Shown here: in pieces, positions 27,781 through 36,795 of the stretch
Position numbering within the stretch: the first letter of the stretch is position 1
Layout of the letters: the number at the start of each line of letters is the position of its first letter
NCBI GenBank assembly: GCA_003169835.1
Contig: PNAI01000018.1
Coordinates: 112,690 to 176,689, forward strand
DNA length: 64,000 bases
Direction: 5' to 3'
Source of the DNA: Hyphomicrobiales bacterium
GTDB taxonomy: Bacteria; Pseudomonadota; Alphaproteobacteria; Rhizobiales; Xanthobacteraceae
Notes under the pieces: generated by a model
Told to the model about the DNA's origin: nothing
Database searches by the model: none
The model's input: only the letters and a program-made list of their open reading frames with translations
Translations under genes and position numbers: made by a program

Positions 27781-28683
27781 ATGACCCGACGCAACACGCC
27801 CCGCCTCACCTTCATCGGCTTCGGCGAAGCTGGCCAAGCCATGGCGGCCGGCCTGCGCGAGGAAGGCATCGAGCAGATCGCGGCCTGGGACATCCTCTTT
27901 CCCGCGCCCGAAGGCGAGCTACTCAGGAAAGCCAGCGATCAGATCGGTGTGCGGCTTGCGAACTCCGCAGCCGACGCCGTGCGCGGTACCGATGTGATCA
28001 TCTCCGCCGTCACCGCGGCTTCGAGCTTGGAGGCCGCAAAATCTGTGGCGCCGCATCTCGACAGCAATCCATTCTATCTTGATGTCAATTCGGTCTCGCC
28101 CGGCCGCAAGCAGGCGACCGCGAACGCGCTCGGCGATCGCGCCCGCTATGTCGATGTGGCAATCCTCTCGCCGATCTACCCCGCGCGCCACCGCTCACCC
28201 ATGCTGCTCGCTGGCCCGCATGCGGAAGCGGCCGGGCCAATTCTGCAGGCGCTCGCGATGAAAACCACCGTCACTGGCCCGCAAACAGGTGCCGCGGCCG
28301 CCATCAAGATGGTGCGCGGCGTCATGATCAAGGGCATCGAGGCGCTCACGGTGGAATGTTTCCTCGCCGCCGAGCGCGCGGGCATCGTCGAGGAGGTCAA
28401 GGATTCAATGCGCAACAATTATCCCACGCTCGATTGGGACAAGATGATCGCCTACAACCTCGAACGCATGGCCAGCCACGGCGAGCGTCGCGCCGCCGAG
28501 ATGGAAGAAGTCGCCGTGACCTTGCGCGAACTCGGCATCGATCCGCAGATGGTCGACGCCACCGTCAAGCGTCAGCGCGAGATGGGCGCCATCGGCAAGA
28601 CGCCTGCGGTACGTGACACGTTAAAGGAAAGTCATACCGTGATGCTCGACGCCATCAGCATTGCAGCCAAGAACAAGCACTGA
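27781..28683 (+). CDS. NAD(P)-dependent 3-hydroxyisobutyrate dehydrogenase-like oxidoreductase
   Basis: 300 residues from ATG 27781, with AAGGA ten bases upstream. The Rossmann motif FIGFGEAGQAMAAGL is at about residues 11-25. The catalytic lysine is in AAAIKMVRGVMIKGIEAL (about residue 178), and the C-terminal half is a DUF1932-type helical domain. These beta-hydroxyacid dehydrogenases oxidise a 3-hydroxy acid or reduce its semialdehyde. The adjacent enoyl-CoA hydratase suggests a shared operon for a branched or aromatic acid. Exact substrate not readable. Confidence 0.82.
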   Translation: MTRRNTPRLTFIGFGEAGQAMAAGLREEGIEQIAAWDILFPAPEGELLRKASDQIGVRLANSAADAVRGTDVIISAVTAASSLEAAKSVAPHLDSNPFYLDVNSVSPGRKQATANALGDRARYVDVAILSPIYPARHRSPMLLAGPHAEAAGPILQALAMKTTVTGPQTGAAAAIKMVRGVMIKGIEALTVECFLAAERAGIVEEVKDSMRNNYPTLDWDKMIAYNLERMASHGERRAAEMEEVAVTLRELGIDPQMVDATVKRQREMGAIGKTPAVRDTLKESHTVMLDAISIAAKNKH

Positions 28684-28714
28684 AACTTTTGCACGCAACG
28701 CTTGCGGCGCGCGC

Positions 28715-29680
28715 TTACTTTTTCTGCAACTGGAAAAAGTCTTTGACCTGGTCCGGCGTGAGCGGCGCATCGAGGAATTTCAGTGACACCGCATCGGCCA
28801 TCACTTTGTCGATGTCCTGCACACGATCGGGGTCGATCGCCTCTTTCGGATAGAACTCCTTCAGCGTCTGCCGCACGACGTCCTCGGATTTTTTGACCTT
28901 CTCCGCGTACAGCTTGATCGCGTCCGGACTCAAATACAGCCAGTTCCAGGTTTCCCGGTAAGCTTGCATGAAGCGCACCATCACTTCGGGCCTGGCCTTC
29001 AATGCATCAGCGTTGACGACGACTACACGAACGGTCTGATTTCGCGTTTCGGTAAGATCGCTACCGCGCGCGATGATTCTGATCTTGCCTGCTTGCGCTT
29101 CCTCGACGCCGAGCGGCGGCGCGCCCCAGCCCACATCGACCTGCCCCGACATCACCAGCGTGAACGTCGCCGGCGGGCCACCGGTCGGCGTAGGCTTTGC
29201 TTTTACGCCGAGCATTTTGACAAAGCCGAGCACGATATTGTTGGAGCTCGAACCGTTGGTGGAATAGGCGATCGTATTGCTCTCAGTGAGATCCTTGAGA
29301 TTCTTGATGGGAGAATCCGCGCGCACATACCAGAAAAGGTCGTTGGTTCCGGTAAAGCCCGCGGCGAGCGCGCGCAGCGGCGCACCCTTGGCGTAGGCGC
29401 GCATGGCGCCCGAAGTGCCTACTCCAATGCCGATGTCGGCCGAACCGGAAATGATCGGCTGCAGCGTCTCGCCCGCGCCTTGCGTTCCGAAGGTTTCGAG
29501 TTCGAGCTTGTGCTTCTGAAAGATGCCTGCAGCCATCCCTAGCGTCGGCACTTGGTTTTCCCAGTTGTTGATCTGGCCGATCGCGACTTTGAGCTTGTCT
29601 TGGGCATGCCCGGGCGTCGTGAATAGCGCAAACGGCATGACCAGCATCGTCGCGCGAACGAAATCTATTAGGTCTTTCAT
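28715..29680 (-). CDS. ABC transporter solute-binding protein, NMT1/TauA/SsuA-like
   Basis: 321 residues from ATG 29680, with GGGGGGAAG upstream. The signal peptide ends near TPGHAQ (about residue 26), followed by LKVAIGQINNWENQVPTLGM. SGSADIGIGVGTSGAMRAYA and VMSGQVDVGWGAPPLG are the two hinge-proximal motifs of this fold. It should bind a small organic ligand in the periplasm. No permease or ATPase gene accompanies it, so it is an orphan receptor. Convergent with the oxidoreductase gene at 28683. Confidence 0.83.
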   Translation of the reverse strand: MKDLIDFVRATMLVMPFALFTTPGHAQDKLKVAIGQINNWENQVPTLGMAAGIFQKHKLELETFGTQGAGETLQPIISGSADIGIGVGTSGAMRAYAKGAPLRALAAGFTGTNDLFWYVRADSPIKNLKDLTESNTIAYSTNGSSSNNIVLGFVKMLGVKAKPTPTGGPPATFTLVMSGQVDVGWGAPPLGVEEAQAGKIRIIARGSDLTETRNQTVRVVVVNADALKARPEVMVRFMQAYRETWNWLYLSPDAIKLYAEKVKKSEDVVRQTLKEFYPKEAIDPDRVQDIDKVMADAVSLKFLDAPLTPDQVKDFFQLQKK

Positions 29681-29837
29681 AGGCTTCCCCCCTTTTGCAG
29701 CGTTGATCTTGCACCTTGCCCTGGCCCGCACATCACTATCAAGCAGCTTCGACGAAAGTGCGAGGGACGAAAGTTAACGCCGTGCGTTAAAGTGACGCGC
29801 AATCCCCCATGAGGGGCGATTCAAGGGAGGAATACCA

Positions 29838-30284
29838 ATGAAGTTCAAAGCTTTAATCGCTGCCGCAGCGTATGCGGTGGTCATGTCTGCGAGTTCAGTT
29901 TTTGCCCAGGGTACCGCCCCAGAAGCCAAGGCCATGCTCGAGAAAGCAGTGACCGCGATCAAAGCCGACAAAGCGGCTGCGCTCGCCAACTTCGTCAAGA
30001 AGGACGGCGGCTTCCAAGACCGCGATCTATACGTGTTCTGCTACAATACCTCGGACGGCAAGTTCACCGCTCACGTGAACCCCAAGCTGATGGGCACCGA
30101 CATCCGGGCGCTCGTTGTCAACGGCCAGAAGCTCGGCGAAGACATTTTCAAGACCGCCAAGCCGGGAGCCACCGCAACGGTGGACTATATGTTCCCGAAG
30201 CCCGGCACCGACACTCCGGCACAGAAACAGTCCTTCGTGACCCAAGTTGGCGACCAGGGCTGCGGTGTCGGCTACTACAAGTAA
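29838..30284 (+). CDS. Secreted single-Cache (sCache_2-like) protein
   Basis: 148 residues: a signal peptide ending SSVFAQ (about residue 24), then APEAKAMLEKAVTAIKADKA, YVFCYNTSDGKFTAHVNPKL and GDQGCGVGYYK. The order helix, then FxDRDLYVFCY, then AHxNPxLxG matches the stand-alone Cache domain proteins usually exported to the periplasm. With no transmembrane sensor or kinase domain it can bind a ligand but not signal alone. Two cysteines (about 68 and 143) could form a disulphide. Monocistronic, ended by the 30326 terminator. Confidence 0.78.
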   Translation: MKFKALIAAAAYAVVMSASSVFAQGTAPEAKAMLEKAVTAIKADKAAALANFVKKDGGFQDRDLYVFCYNTSDGKFTAHVNPKLMGTDIRALVVNGQKLGEDIFKTAKPGATATVDYMFPKPGTDTPAQKQSFVTQVGDQGCGVGYYK

Positions 30285-30325
30285 TCAAATCAGCCGCGGC
30301 TTCATCAACGCCGCGTGACGAAAGC

Positions 30326-30360
30326 AAAAGCGGCAGGGAAATTTCCCTGCCGCTTTTATT
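30326..30360. terminator. Bidirectional rho-independent terminator
   Basis: A 32-bp perfect palindrome (30326-30357) with stem AAAAGCGGCAGGGAAA pairing with TTTCCCTGCCGCTTTT. T runs at the stem foot appear on both strands, so it can end both the Cache gene and the convergent molybdoenzyme operon. Confidence 0.9.
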
Positions 30361-30380
30361 TGCTCCGAAGCGATTTATTT

Positions 30381-32612
30381 TTAACTCGACTGACCACCTA
30401 GCGCAGCCTTCACCCGCTCGGGCGTGAACGGAACGGTGCGCACCCGCGCCCCGCTTGCGTCATAGATAGCATTGGCAATCGCCGCACCCACCGCGGCGCA
30501 AGCTGCTTCCCCCGCTCCAAGCGGTGGCATGGTTGGCCGGTCGATCAGATCGATCTCGATCTTGGGCGCGTCGGAAAATCTTAGAATCGGATAGCTCGCC
30601 CAATCGACGCTTGAGACACGCGAGCGATCGAACTTCACCTCCTCCATCAGCACGCGGCTGATGGTCTGCAGGATGCAGCCTTCGACCTGCGCACGCACGC
30701 CATCGGGGTTGATGATCTGCCCGCAGTCATGCGCGCAGAAAACCCGCTCGACCTTAAGCCGGCCGCTCGATCGCTCCATCACCACTTCCATGCCCATGGC
30801 CACGTAAGTCTCGTCGTGCTTGTAGTGCACGTACGAAATGCCGCGGCCGCGCGCGATGGCCGCGGTCTTATTCGGCCCCGGCGAGGGCCTGGTCTGCCAT
30901 TTCATCATGGCCGCCACGCGCTTGATGAGTTCTACGCCGCGTGGGTCTTTCAGTCCGCGCAGCCGCATTTCGACCGGATCGGCGCCGATCACGGCCGCCA
31001 TCTCATCGAAGAAACTCTCCACCGCAAAACAATTCGCAGGCTTGCCAGGCGAGCGGAGCGGCGCCGGACGCAATGGCGCGTTTTTGAGCCAATGCACGAC
31101 GACCTGGACGTGCTCCGCCCCGTAGGGTGGATCGCCGTTCTGCGAAATCAAGCCGGTGTTGAGACCGACGACGTTGTCGAGACCCGCGGCGTTCGGCCCG
31201 AGCAGCGGAATGCTGGGCAACCCTTTCGTCGTTTGCGGAATCCACATCTGCGTCTGCCAATCCACGATGCTTCCGTCGGCCCCGACTGTGCCGGCGATAT
31301 CGATCAGTTGCGGCGGGCCTTTCGGATCCCAGCCGAGTTCATCCTCACGCGACCATTGCACCCGCACCGGCCGTTTGACCGCGCGTGAAATAATCGCCGC
31401 GTCGGCTGCGGCATCTTCATGGCCGTTCATGCCATAGCAGCCGGAGCCCTCGAAATAGATCAGCCGCACTCTCTCCTTGAGCAGTCCGAGGAAACGCGCG
31501 AACGTCTCCTGGTTGCCATGCGTGCCTTGCGAGGCCGTCCAGATCGCCGCCGAATCCTCTCGCACATAGGCGACCGCGCACGAGGGCCCGAGCGACGCAT
31601 GGCTCTGCATCGGCCAGAAAAAACTGGCTTTAAGCGTCTTTGCGTCTTGCGGTGGCGATGCAACTGGCGCGCCCTTGGTGACCAGAACCTGATCGGTGAT
31701 GCTCGGATCGCTGCGCAGAGCCTCAATGAGCTTGTCCTGCGCAGGCAAACCCTCCCACGCGCTCCATTGCGCCTTGAGCGCACGGGCGGCGCGCACCGCA
31801 GTCCATTCCTCGTTGGCGACGACCGCAAGGAAATCCTTGATCCGCACCACCTTCACGCCCGCGATATCCTTGACCGACGACTCGTCGACCGACTCAAGCT
31901 TGGCGCCGATCGCCGGCGGGCGGATCACACGCGCGTGCAGCATGCCCGGCACGGAGAAGTCATGAATGTACACATGCTTGCCGGTACATTTTGCCGGAAC
32001 GTCAGGCCGTGGCAGCGACTTGCCGACGATGGTGTAGTACGCCGGATCTTTTAATGGCGTCTTGGGATCAAGCTTCAAGTCGAACCGTTTGCCGCCAACT
32101 AAATCGGCAAACGTGAGCCCCTTACCGCCGGCGCGTGGCGACATGGCGCCGTTTTCCAGATTGATTTCGTCCGGTTTGACGTTGAGCTTTTGCGCGGCGA
32201 GCAAAAACAGCGCGTTGCGCGCGGTCGCGGCCGCTTGCCGCAACTGCATTCCGCCGCGTTGGATTCCATTCGAGCCCGAAGTCCGTCCCTGGTTGGGCGT
32301 GAGCGCGGTATCGCCCTCGATAAGATTAATCTTGTCGATCGCCACGCCAAGTTCTTCGGCGACAATCTGCCGGAATGAAATGCGCAAGCCCTGACCGAGA
32401 TCGACTTTGCCGGAGAAGATAGTCACCGTACCATCTGCGTTGACGGCGAGAAACGCATCGACCTCCTTGGGGTCGAGCACCCGCGGCGCGCTCGGCAATC
32501 GCTGCCCGAAAGCCTCAATGTGCAAACCGCCGAGCGAAAATCCGACAATAAGCGCGCCCCCCTTGAGAATGGCGCGGCGCGAGAAACGAGGAAATTGAGA
32601 TGGCGCGTTCAT
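30381..32612 (-). CDS. Molybdopterin-binding subunit, isoquinoline 1-oxidoreductase (IorB) type
   Basis: 743 residues from ATG 32612, with a G-rich site upstream. A twin-arginine signal (RFSRRAILKGGAL near residue 9) directs folded export. Xanthine-dehydrogenase-family Moco motifs follow, including SGSNGIQRGGMQLRQAAA, RSPGKPANCFAVESFFDE and, near the C terminus, PPLGAGEAACAAVGAA with the catalytic base Glu. It hydroxylates N-heteroaromatics or oxidises aldehydes, passing electrons through the adjacent 2Fe-2S subunit. No FAD subunit is present, as in the IorAB class, so electrons probably go to a cytochrome. Starts 1 bp from the small subunit's stop. Confidence 0.88.
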   Translation of the reverse strand: MNAPSQFPRFSRRAILKGGALIVGFSLGGLHIEAFGQRLPSAPRVLDPKEVDAFLAVNADGTVTIFSGKVDLGQGLRISFRQIVAEELGVAIDKINLIEGDTALTPNQGRTSGSNGIQRGGMQLRQAAATARNALFLLAAQKLNVKPDEINLENGAMSPRAGGKGLTFADLVGGKRFDLKLDPKTPLKDPAYYTIVGKSLPRPDVPAKCTGKHVYIHDFSVPGMLHARVIRPPAIGAKLESVDESSVKDIAGVKVVRIKDFLAVVANEEWTAVRAARALKAQWSAWEGLPAQDKLIEALRSDPSITDQVLVTKGAPVASPPQDAKTLKASFFWPMQSHASLGPSCAVAYVREDSAAIWTASQGTHGNQETFARFLGLLKERVRLIYFEGSGCYGMNGHEDAAADAAIISRAVKRPVRVQWSREDELGWDPKGPPQLIDIAGTVGADGSIVDWQTQMWIPQTTKGLPSIPLLGPNAAGLDNVVGLNTGLISQNGDPPYGAEHVQVVVHWLKNAPLRPAPLRSPGKPANCFAVESFFDEMAAVIGADPVEMRLRGLKDPRGVELIKRVAAMMKWQTRPSPGPNKTAAIARGRGISYVHYKHDETYVAMGMEVVMERSSGRLKVERVFCAHDCGQIINPDGVRAQVEGCILQTISRVLMEEVKFDRSRVSSVDWASYPILRFSDAPKIEIDLIDRPTMPPLGAGEAACAAVGAAIANAIYDASGARVRTVPFTPERVKAALGGQSS

Positions 32613-32613
32613 A

Positions 32614-33078
32614 TCACGCCCCCTGTCCCGACGCCGCCAACACCGCGCGCACCACCCGCACATGGGTGCCGCAACGGCACAGATTGCCGTCGAGCGCCGA
32701 ACGAACTTCCGACTCGGTAGGTTTGCGTTTCTCCGTCAGCAGCGCCGCCGCGCTCATGATCATACCGCTGGTGCAATAACCGCATTGCGGCACTTGCTCC
32801 TTGATGAAAGCGGCCTGCAACGGATGCGGTTTTCCAGTCGTACTCAATCCTTCGAGCGTGGTGACCGACTTGCCCTTAACGCCAGAGATCGGCAGCAGAC
32901 ATGACCGCACCGCTTTGCGGTCGACCAGCACTGTGCACGCGCCGCACTGCCCAAGCCCGCAACCAAACTTGGTGGCGGTGAGGCCAAAGCCGCGCAACAC
33001 ATAAAGCAGCGGCTGACTGGGATCCAAAGATTCGACGGTTCGGGTTAGGCCGTTGACCTTGATATTGTAGCTGGGCAT
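32614..33078 (-). CDS. 2Fe-2S small subunit, isoquinoline 1-oxidoreductase (IorA) type
   Basis: 154 residues with both clusters of the xanthine-dehydrogenase small subunit. The plant-type 2Fe-2S ligands are in GCGLGQCGACTVLVD plus a later cysteine (SCLLP). The second cluster uses QCGYCTSGM and NLCRCGTH. It has no signal peptide, so it would be co-exported with the Tat-tagged large subunit as a complex. First gene of the two-gene operon and divergent from the DUF6494 gene at 33281. Confidence 0.9.
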   Translation of the reverse strand: MPSYNIKVNGLTRTVESLDPSQPLLYVLRGFGLTATKFGCGLGQCGACTVLVDRKAVRSCLLPISGVKGKSVTTLEGLSTTGKPHPLQAAFIKEQVPQCGYCTSGMIMSAAALLTEKRKPTESEVRSALDGNLCRCGTHVRVVRAVLAASGQGA

Positions 33079-33280
33079 GTCACGCCTCCCTCTCCAATAA
33101 CTTGGCTTCTGAGCTTGGCTCGTATCAGCCGGATGGGGCGCATTATACGTTCTCGGCGCGCAGGCGACAGAGTGCTATCACGCGCCTGTGAGTCCCAAAG
33201 CTCGGCAGCCGGGCGCAAACCCCCTATATGATGACAACGACATCGGAATGACCCCGGCCAAGGCAACAAGGAGCCCCACG

Positions 33281-33487
33281 ATGAACGAAGACACGTTCAA
33301 CACCAGTCTGCGGAATTTTCTGAAAAAAGTGGGAATCACCTCCCAGCGCGAAATCGAAAAGGCGGTGCGCGCTGCCCTGGCGGCCGGGCGACTCAAGGGC
33401 AACGAGAAGCTACCCGCAAAAATGACACTATCCATTGGCGGGATCAATTTGTCGCACGTGATCGATGGCACGATCGATCTGGAATAG
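33281..33487 (+). CDS. DUF6494 family small protein
   Basis: 68 residues from ATG 33281, preceded by AAGGAG. The sequence begins MNEDTFNTSLRNFLKKVGIT, then QREIEKAVRAALAAGRLKG and LSIGGINLSHVIDGTIDLE, matching the small DUF6494 proteins of proteobacteria. It has no signal peptide or cysteine. Function unknown. The carboxypeptidase gene begins 19 bp downstream on the same strand, so the two may be co-transcribed. Confidence 0.75.
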   Translation: MNEDTFNTSLRNFLKKVGITSQREIEKAVRAALAAGRLKGNEKLPAKMTLSIGGINLSHVIDGTIDLE

Positions 33488-33506
33488 GTTTGGGTTGGAG
33501 TCATTT

Positions 33507-35057
33507 ATGCGTATCCGCTTAGGATTCCTTGTCGCGCTCGCGCTGTTGATCGGAACAGCACCGGCATTGGTGCAAGATCGCCAGCCGCGGTCGGAACGTT
33601 CTGACCGCGCGGAACGTCCGGTGCGCCCGCCGGCCGCCGACACCGATCCGCAGGGCGTGCTGCGTCTGTTGCCTGCCAACGCAGTAAGCGAAAAGCAAAT
33701 CACCATCGCCGGCAAGCCGTTTCCTTACACCGCGACCGCCGGCACGCTCGCGCTCTTCGATCAAAGCGGCGATCGCTTGGCGGCAGTGTTTTACACCGCC
33801 TATGTCGCCAAAAGCACACCAGCTGGCGCCAATGCCGCGCGGCGGCCGGTAACTTTCGTATTCAACGGCGGGCCAGGCGCTGCGTCCGCCTTCCTGCATC
33901 TCGGCCTGGCCGGTCCGCGCATCATCGATTTCGGACCCGACGGCCGCGACGGCGCGGCCGCCAAGCTGCGCGACAATCCCGAAACCTGGCTCGCCTTCAC
34001 CGATCTCGTGATGATCGATCCCATCGGCACCGGCTGGAGCCGCACGGCAAAACCCGATGCCGCCGCCGCATTTCGCAATGTGAACAGCGACGCCGACAGC
34101 ATCGCCAAGGTGATCGCGCTCTATGTTGCCCACAACAGCCGCGGCGCCTCACCCAAATATTTGCTCGGCGAGAGTTACGGCGGCTTCCGCGCCGCCAAAG
34201 TCGCGCGCGCCCTGCAGAATGACCAGGGCATCATCGTTTCCGGCATCGTCATGGTTTCGCCGATGCTCGAGACGTCCTACCAGTGGGGCAACGACCGCGA
34301 ACCGTTCAAGGCCGCGCTGTATTTTCCGTCCCTGGTCGCAACCGAGCTTGAGCGCACAAAACAGTTCACGCCCGAAGCAATGTCCGCCGCCGAACGTTTT
34401 GCATTGACGGATTATCTGAGCACGCTGGCTGGCCCGAAACCCACTGGCGAAAAGGCTGCGGAATTCTACGGCCAGATCGCGCGCATGACCGGACTTCCGC
34501 CCGACATCGTCGTCAAATCCGGCGGCTACATGCGTGATGCCTATCTCGAGCAGCTGCGCAAGCAAGGCGTCCAAGTCAGCAATTACGACGCGACCTTCAC
34601 CATCACCGATCCAGTACCGGGGACCGACCTGAGCCGCGGCGGCGATCCGATGCTCAATGGCTTTGTACGCGCGCTCTCCGGCGTCTTCGTGGGCTACGCA
34701 CGCGATGAACTCGGCTTCAAGACCGACATCACCTACACGCTGCTCAGCCGCGACGGTTGGGACTGGAGCAGCGGACGCGGCGGACAAAGCAACCTCGCGG
34801 GACAAGGCGTGTCAAATGATCTGAGCGCGCTGCTTACGCTCGACCCGTCGTTCCGGCTCCTGGTCGCGCACGGCCGCAACGACCTCGTGACCCCCTATGG
34901 CGTCAGCCGCTACCTGCTCGATCAAATCAGACCTGCTGGCGCGCCCGAACGCGTGCAACTCACCGCCTATCGCGGCGGGCACATGTTCTATTTCAGCGAT
35001 GAGCAGCGCCGCGCGTTTACCGCCGATGCCAAAATGTTCTATCAAGCTGTGCGCTAA
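33507..35057 (+). CDS. S10 family serine carboxypeptidase-like exported peptidase
   Basis: 516 residues with a short signal peptide (residues 1-20). FNGGPGAASAFLHLG is the oxyanion-hole motif. The nucleophile is Ser223 in GESYGGFRA, the aspartate is in AHGRNDLVTPYG and the histidine in YRGGHMFYF. The triad is therefore complete, and the fold is alpha/beta hydrolase. Bacterial S10 proteins are probably periplasmic carboxypeptidases or peptide amidases. The ATG at 33507 has GGAG upstream. It is followed by a EutA-like gene after 30 bp; no functional link is evident. Confidence 0.87.
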   Translation: MRIRLGFLVALALLIGTAPALVQDRQPRSERSDRAERPVRPPAADTDPQGVLRLLPANAVSEKQITIAGKPFPYTATAGTLALFDQSGDRLAAVFYTAYVAKSTPAGANAARRPVTFVFNGGPGAASAFLHLGLAGPRIIDFGPDGRDGAAAKLRDNPETWLAFTDLVMIDPIGTGWSRTAKPDAAAAFRNVNSDADSIAKVIALYVAHNSRGASPKYLLGESYGGFRAAKVARALQNDQGIIVSGIVMVSPMLETSYQWGNDREPFKAALYFPSLVATELERTKQFTPEAMSAAERFALTDYLSTLAGPKPTGEKAAEFYGQIARMTGLPPDIVVKSGGYMRDAYLEQLRKQGVQVSNYDATFTITDPVPGTDLSRGGDPMLNGFVRALSGVFVGYARDELGFKTDITYTLLSRDGWDWSSGRGGQSNLAGQGVSNDLSALLTLDPSFRLLVAHGRNDLVTPYGVSRYLLDQIRPAGAPERVQLTAYRGGHMFYFSDEQRRAFTADAKMFYQAVR

Positions 35058-35087
35058 AATCATCGCTCGCCGCCTGGAGCCGTCCTG

Positions 35088-36794
35088 ATGGCCGACAACG
35101 ATCCGAAGGCCAAGGACAACAAGACACCCGCCAACCATTCGCTCGCGGATCACGTACTCGGCACCGACTACGCCCACAGCCACGACGGCGACGCCGATCA
35201 CGATCACGATCACGACAATTTCGACACTGACCAATCCCCTGAACAAAATCCGCTCTGGCTCGCGGACCATGTCACGCTCGTGAGCGTTGGCATCGACATC
35301 GGGTCGGCCGGCACGCAAGTCATCTTCTCCAAGGTGCATCTTCGCCGCCTCGGCGAGGAACTGACCAGCCGCTACTACGTCACCTCGCGCGAGACGCTCT
35401 ATCGCTCGCCGGTCGCGCTTACGCCTTACGCGAGCGAGGAGCAGATCGACGGCGCGCGCCTTGGCGCGATCATCGACGACGCTTATGCCGCCGCCAAACT
35501 TCGGCCTGACGACATCGACACCGGCGTGGTGATCCTCACCGGTGAGGCGCTGCGGCGCGAAAATGCGCAAGCCATCGCCAAGCTTTTGGCCGAGCAGGGT
35601 GGCGAACTCGTCTGCGCCACCGCCGGCCACCACATGGAGGCGATGCTCGCGGCCTACGGCTCGGGCTCGGCGCGCGTTTCCAGCGACCAGGGTAAACGCA
35701 TCCTCAACATCGACACCGGCGGCGGCACCACGAAACTTGCGCTGGTCGAAAACGGCCGCGTGATCGCCACCGCCGCAGTCCACATCGGCGGCCGCTTGCA
35801 GGTGGTCGACGCGCGCGGCCAAATCATGCGGCTCGACCCCGCGGGCAAACACCACGCGGCGCAAGCCGGATTTTCCTGGAGCAAGGGCGACATTGTGCGC
35901 TCTGGCGATTTGGACAAGGTCGCCGAAAGGATGGCCGATGCGCTGATCGAAGCGATCACCGCGCGTCCGCTGCCGCCGGCCACCGCGCAGCTCTATCTGA
36001 CCGAACCGATCGCGGAGCTTGGGCACATCGACGGCGTGATGTTTTCGGGCGGTGTCGCTGAATACGTCTATCAGCGCGAGACTCGCGACTTTGGCGATAT
36101 GGGCCGCCTTTTGGGCGGTGCACTACGTCGCCGCATCGATCAAGGCGCTTTACCCTGGCCGCTATTGCCCGCAGGCGAATGCATCCGCGCCACCGCGCTT
36201 GGCGCGTCCGAATACAGCGTGCAGCTCTCCGGCAACACCAGCTACATCTCGAACCCCGGCAAGCTGCTACCGCGGCGCAACCTACAAGTTCTCCAACCGC
36301 CGTTCGTGTGCGGGGAAACGATCGATCCAGCAAAACTCGCCGCCGCCATCCGCGCGCATTTCGTAGCCTTTGACATCGCGGACGGCGCGGGCGAAGTCGC
36401 ACTTGCGTTCCGCTGGCAGGGTGCCCCCTCACACGAAAGAATTTTTGCTTTCGCCCAAGGCATCGCGCGCGGCATTCCCAACACGCTCGCCTACCGCTTA
36501 CCCCTTTACATCATGCTCGACGGCGACGTCGCCCACACGCTCGGCGCCATCTTGCGCGAGGAGTTACACGTCGAGAGCGAGATCCTCGCCATCGACGGCG
36601 TGACCTTGTGGGATTTCGACTATATCGATCTCGGCCGCATTCGCCTGCCGTCAAACACAGTACCGGTGACCATCAAATCACTGGTATTCAGCGAGGACCC
36701 GCGATTGCCGCATGGCGAGACGCACCTCGATCATCACCATCACCACGACGACGGCCATCACCATCATCATCATGACGACAAACGGAGGCGCTGA
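35088..36794 (+). CDS. eutA: EutA-like ethanolamine ammonia-lyase reactivating factor with His-rich termini
   Basis: 568 residues, about 100 longer than EutA of enterobacteria. The core (residues about 60-535) has the actin/Hsp70-like ATPase motifs SVGIDIGSAGTQVIFSK and ILNIDTGGGTTKLALVENG, plus FSGGVAEYVY and QLSGNTSYIS, in the EutA order. EutA exchanges damaged cobalamin on ethanolamine ammonia-lyase using ATP. Here no eutB or eutC is nearby. The N terminus carries HSHDGDADHDHDHDN and the C terminus a His/Asp tail (HHHHHDDGHHHHHHDD), both possible metal-binding additions. The 3' end meets the convergent TPP-enzyme operon (36796). Confidence 0.85.
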   Translation: MADNDPKAKDNKTPANHSLADHVLGTDYAHSHDGDADHDHDHDNFDTDQSPEQNPLWLADHVTLVSVGIDIGSAGTQVIFSKVHLRRLGEELTSRYYVTSRETLYRSPVALTPYASEEQIDGARLGAIIDDAYAAAKLRPDDIDTGVVILTGEALRRENAQAIAKLLAEQGGELVCATAGHHMEAMLAAYGSGSARVSSDQGKRILNIDTGGGTTKLALVENGRVIATAAVHIGGRLQVVDARGQIMRLDPAGKHHAAQAGFSWSKGDIVRSGDLDKVAERMADALIEAITARPLPPATAQLYLTEPIAELGHIDGVMFSGGVAEYVYQRETRDFGDMGRLLGGALRRRIDQGALPWPLLPAGECIRATALGASEYSVQLSGNTSYISNPGKLLPRRNLQVLQPPFVCGETIDPAKLAAAIRAHFVAFDIADGAGEVALAFRWQGAPSHERIFAFAQGIARGIPNTLAYRLPLYIMLDGDVAHTLGAILREELHVESEILAIDGVTLWDFDYIDLGRIRLPSNTVPVTIKSLVFSEDPRLPHGETHLDHHHHHDDGHHHHHHDDKRRR

Positions 36795-36795
36795 T

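Noticed and set aside
34812..36026. A 404-codon open frame antisense to the EutA-like gene
   Set aside because: Product is Arg/Gly/Ala/Asp-rich with no recognisable domain; the EutA frame has all its motifs.
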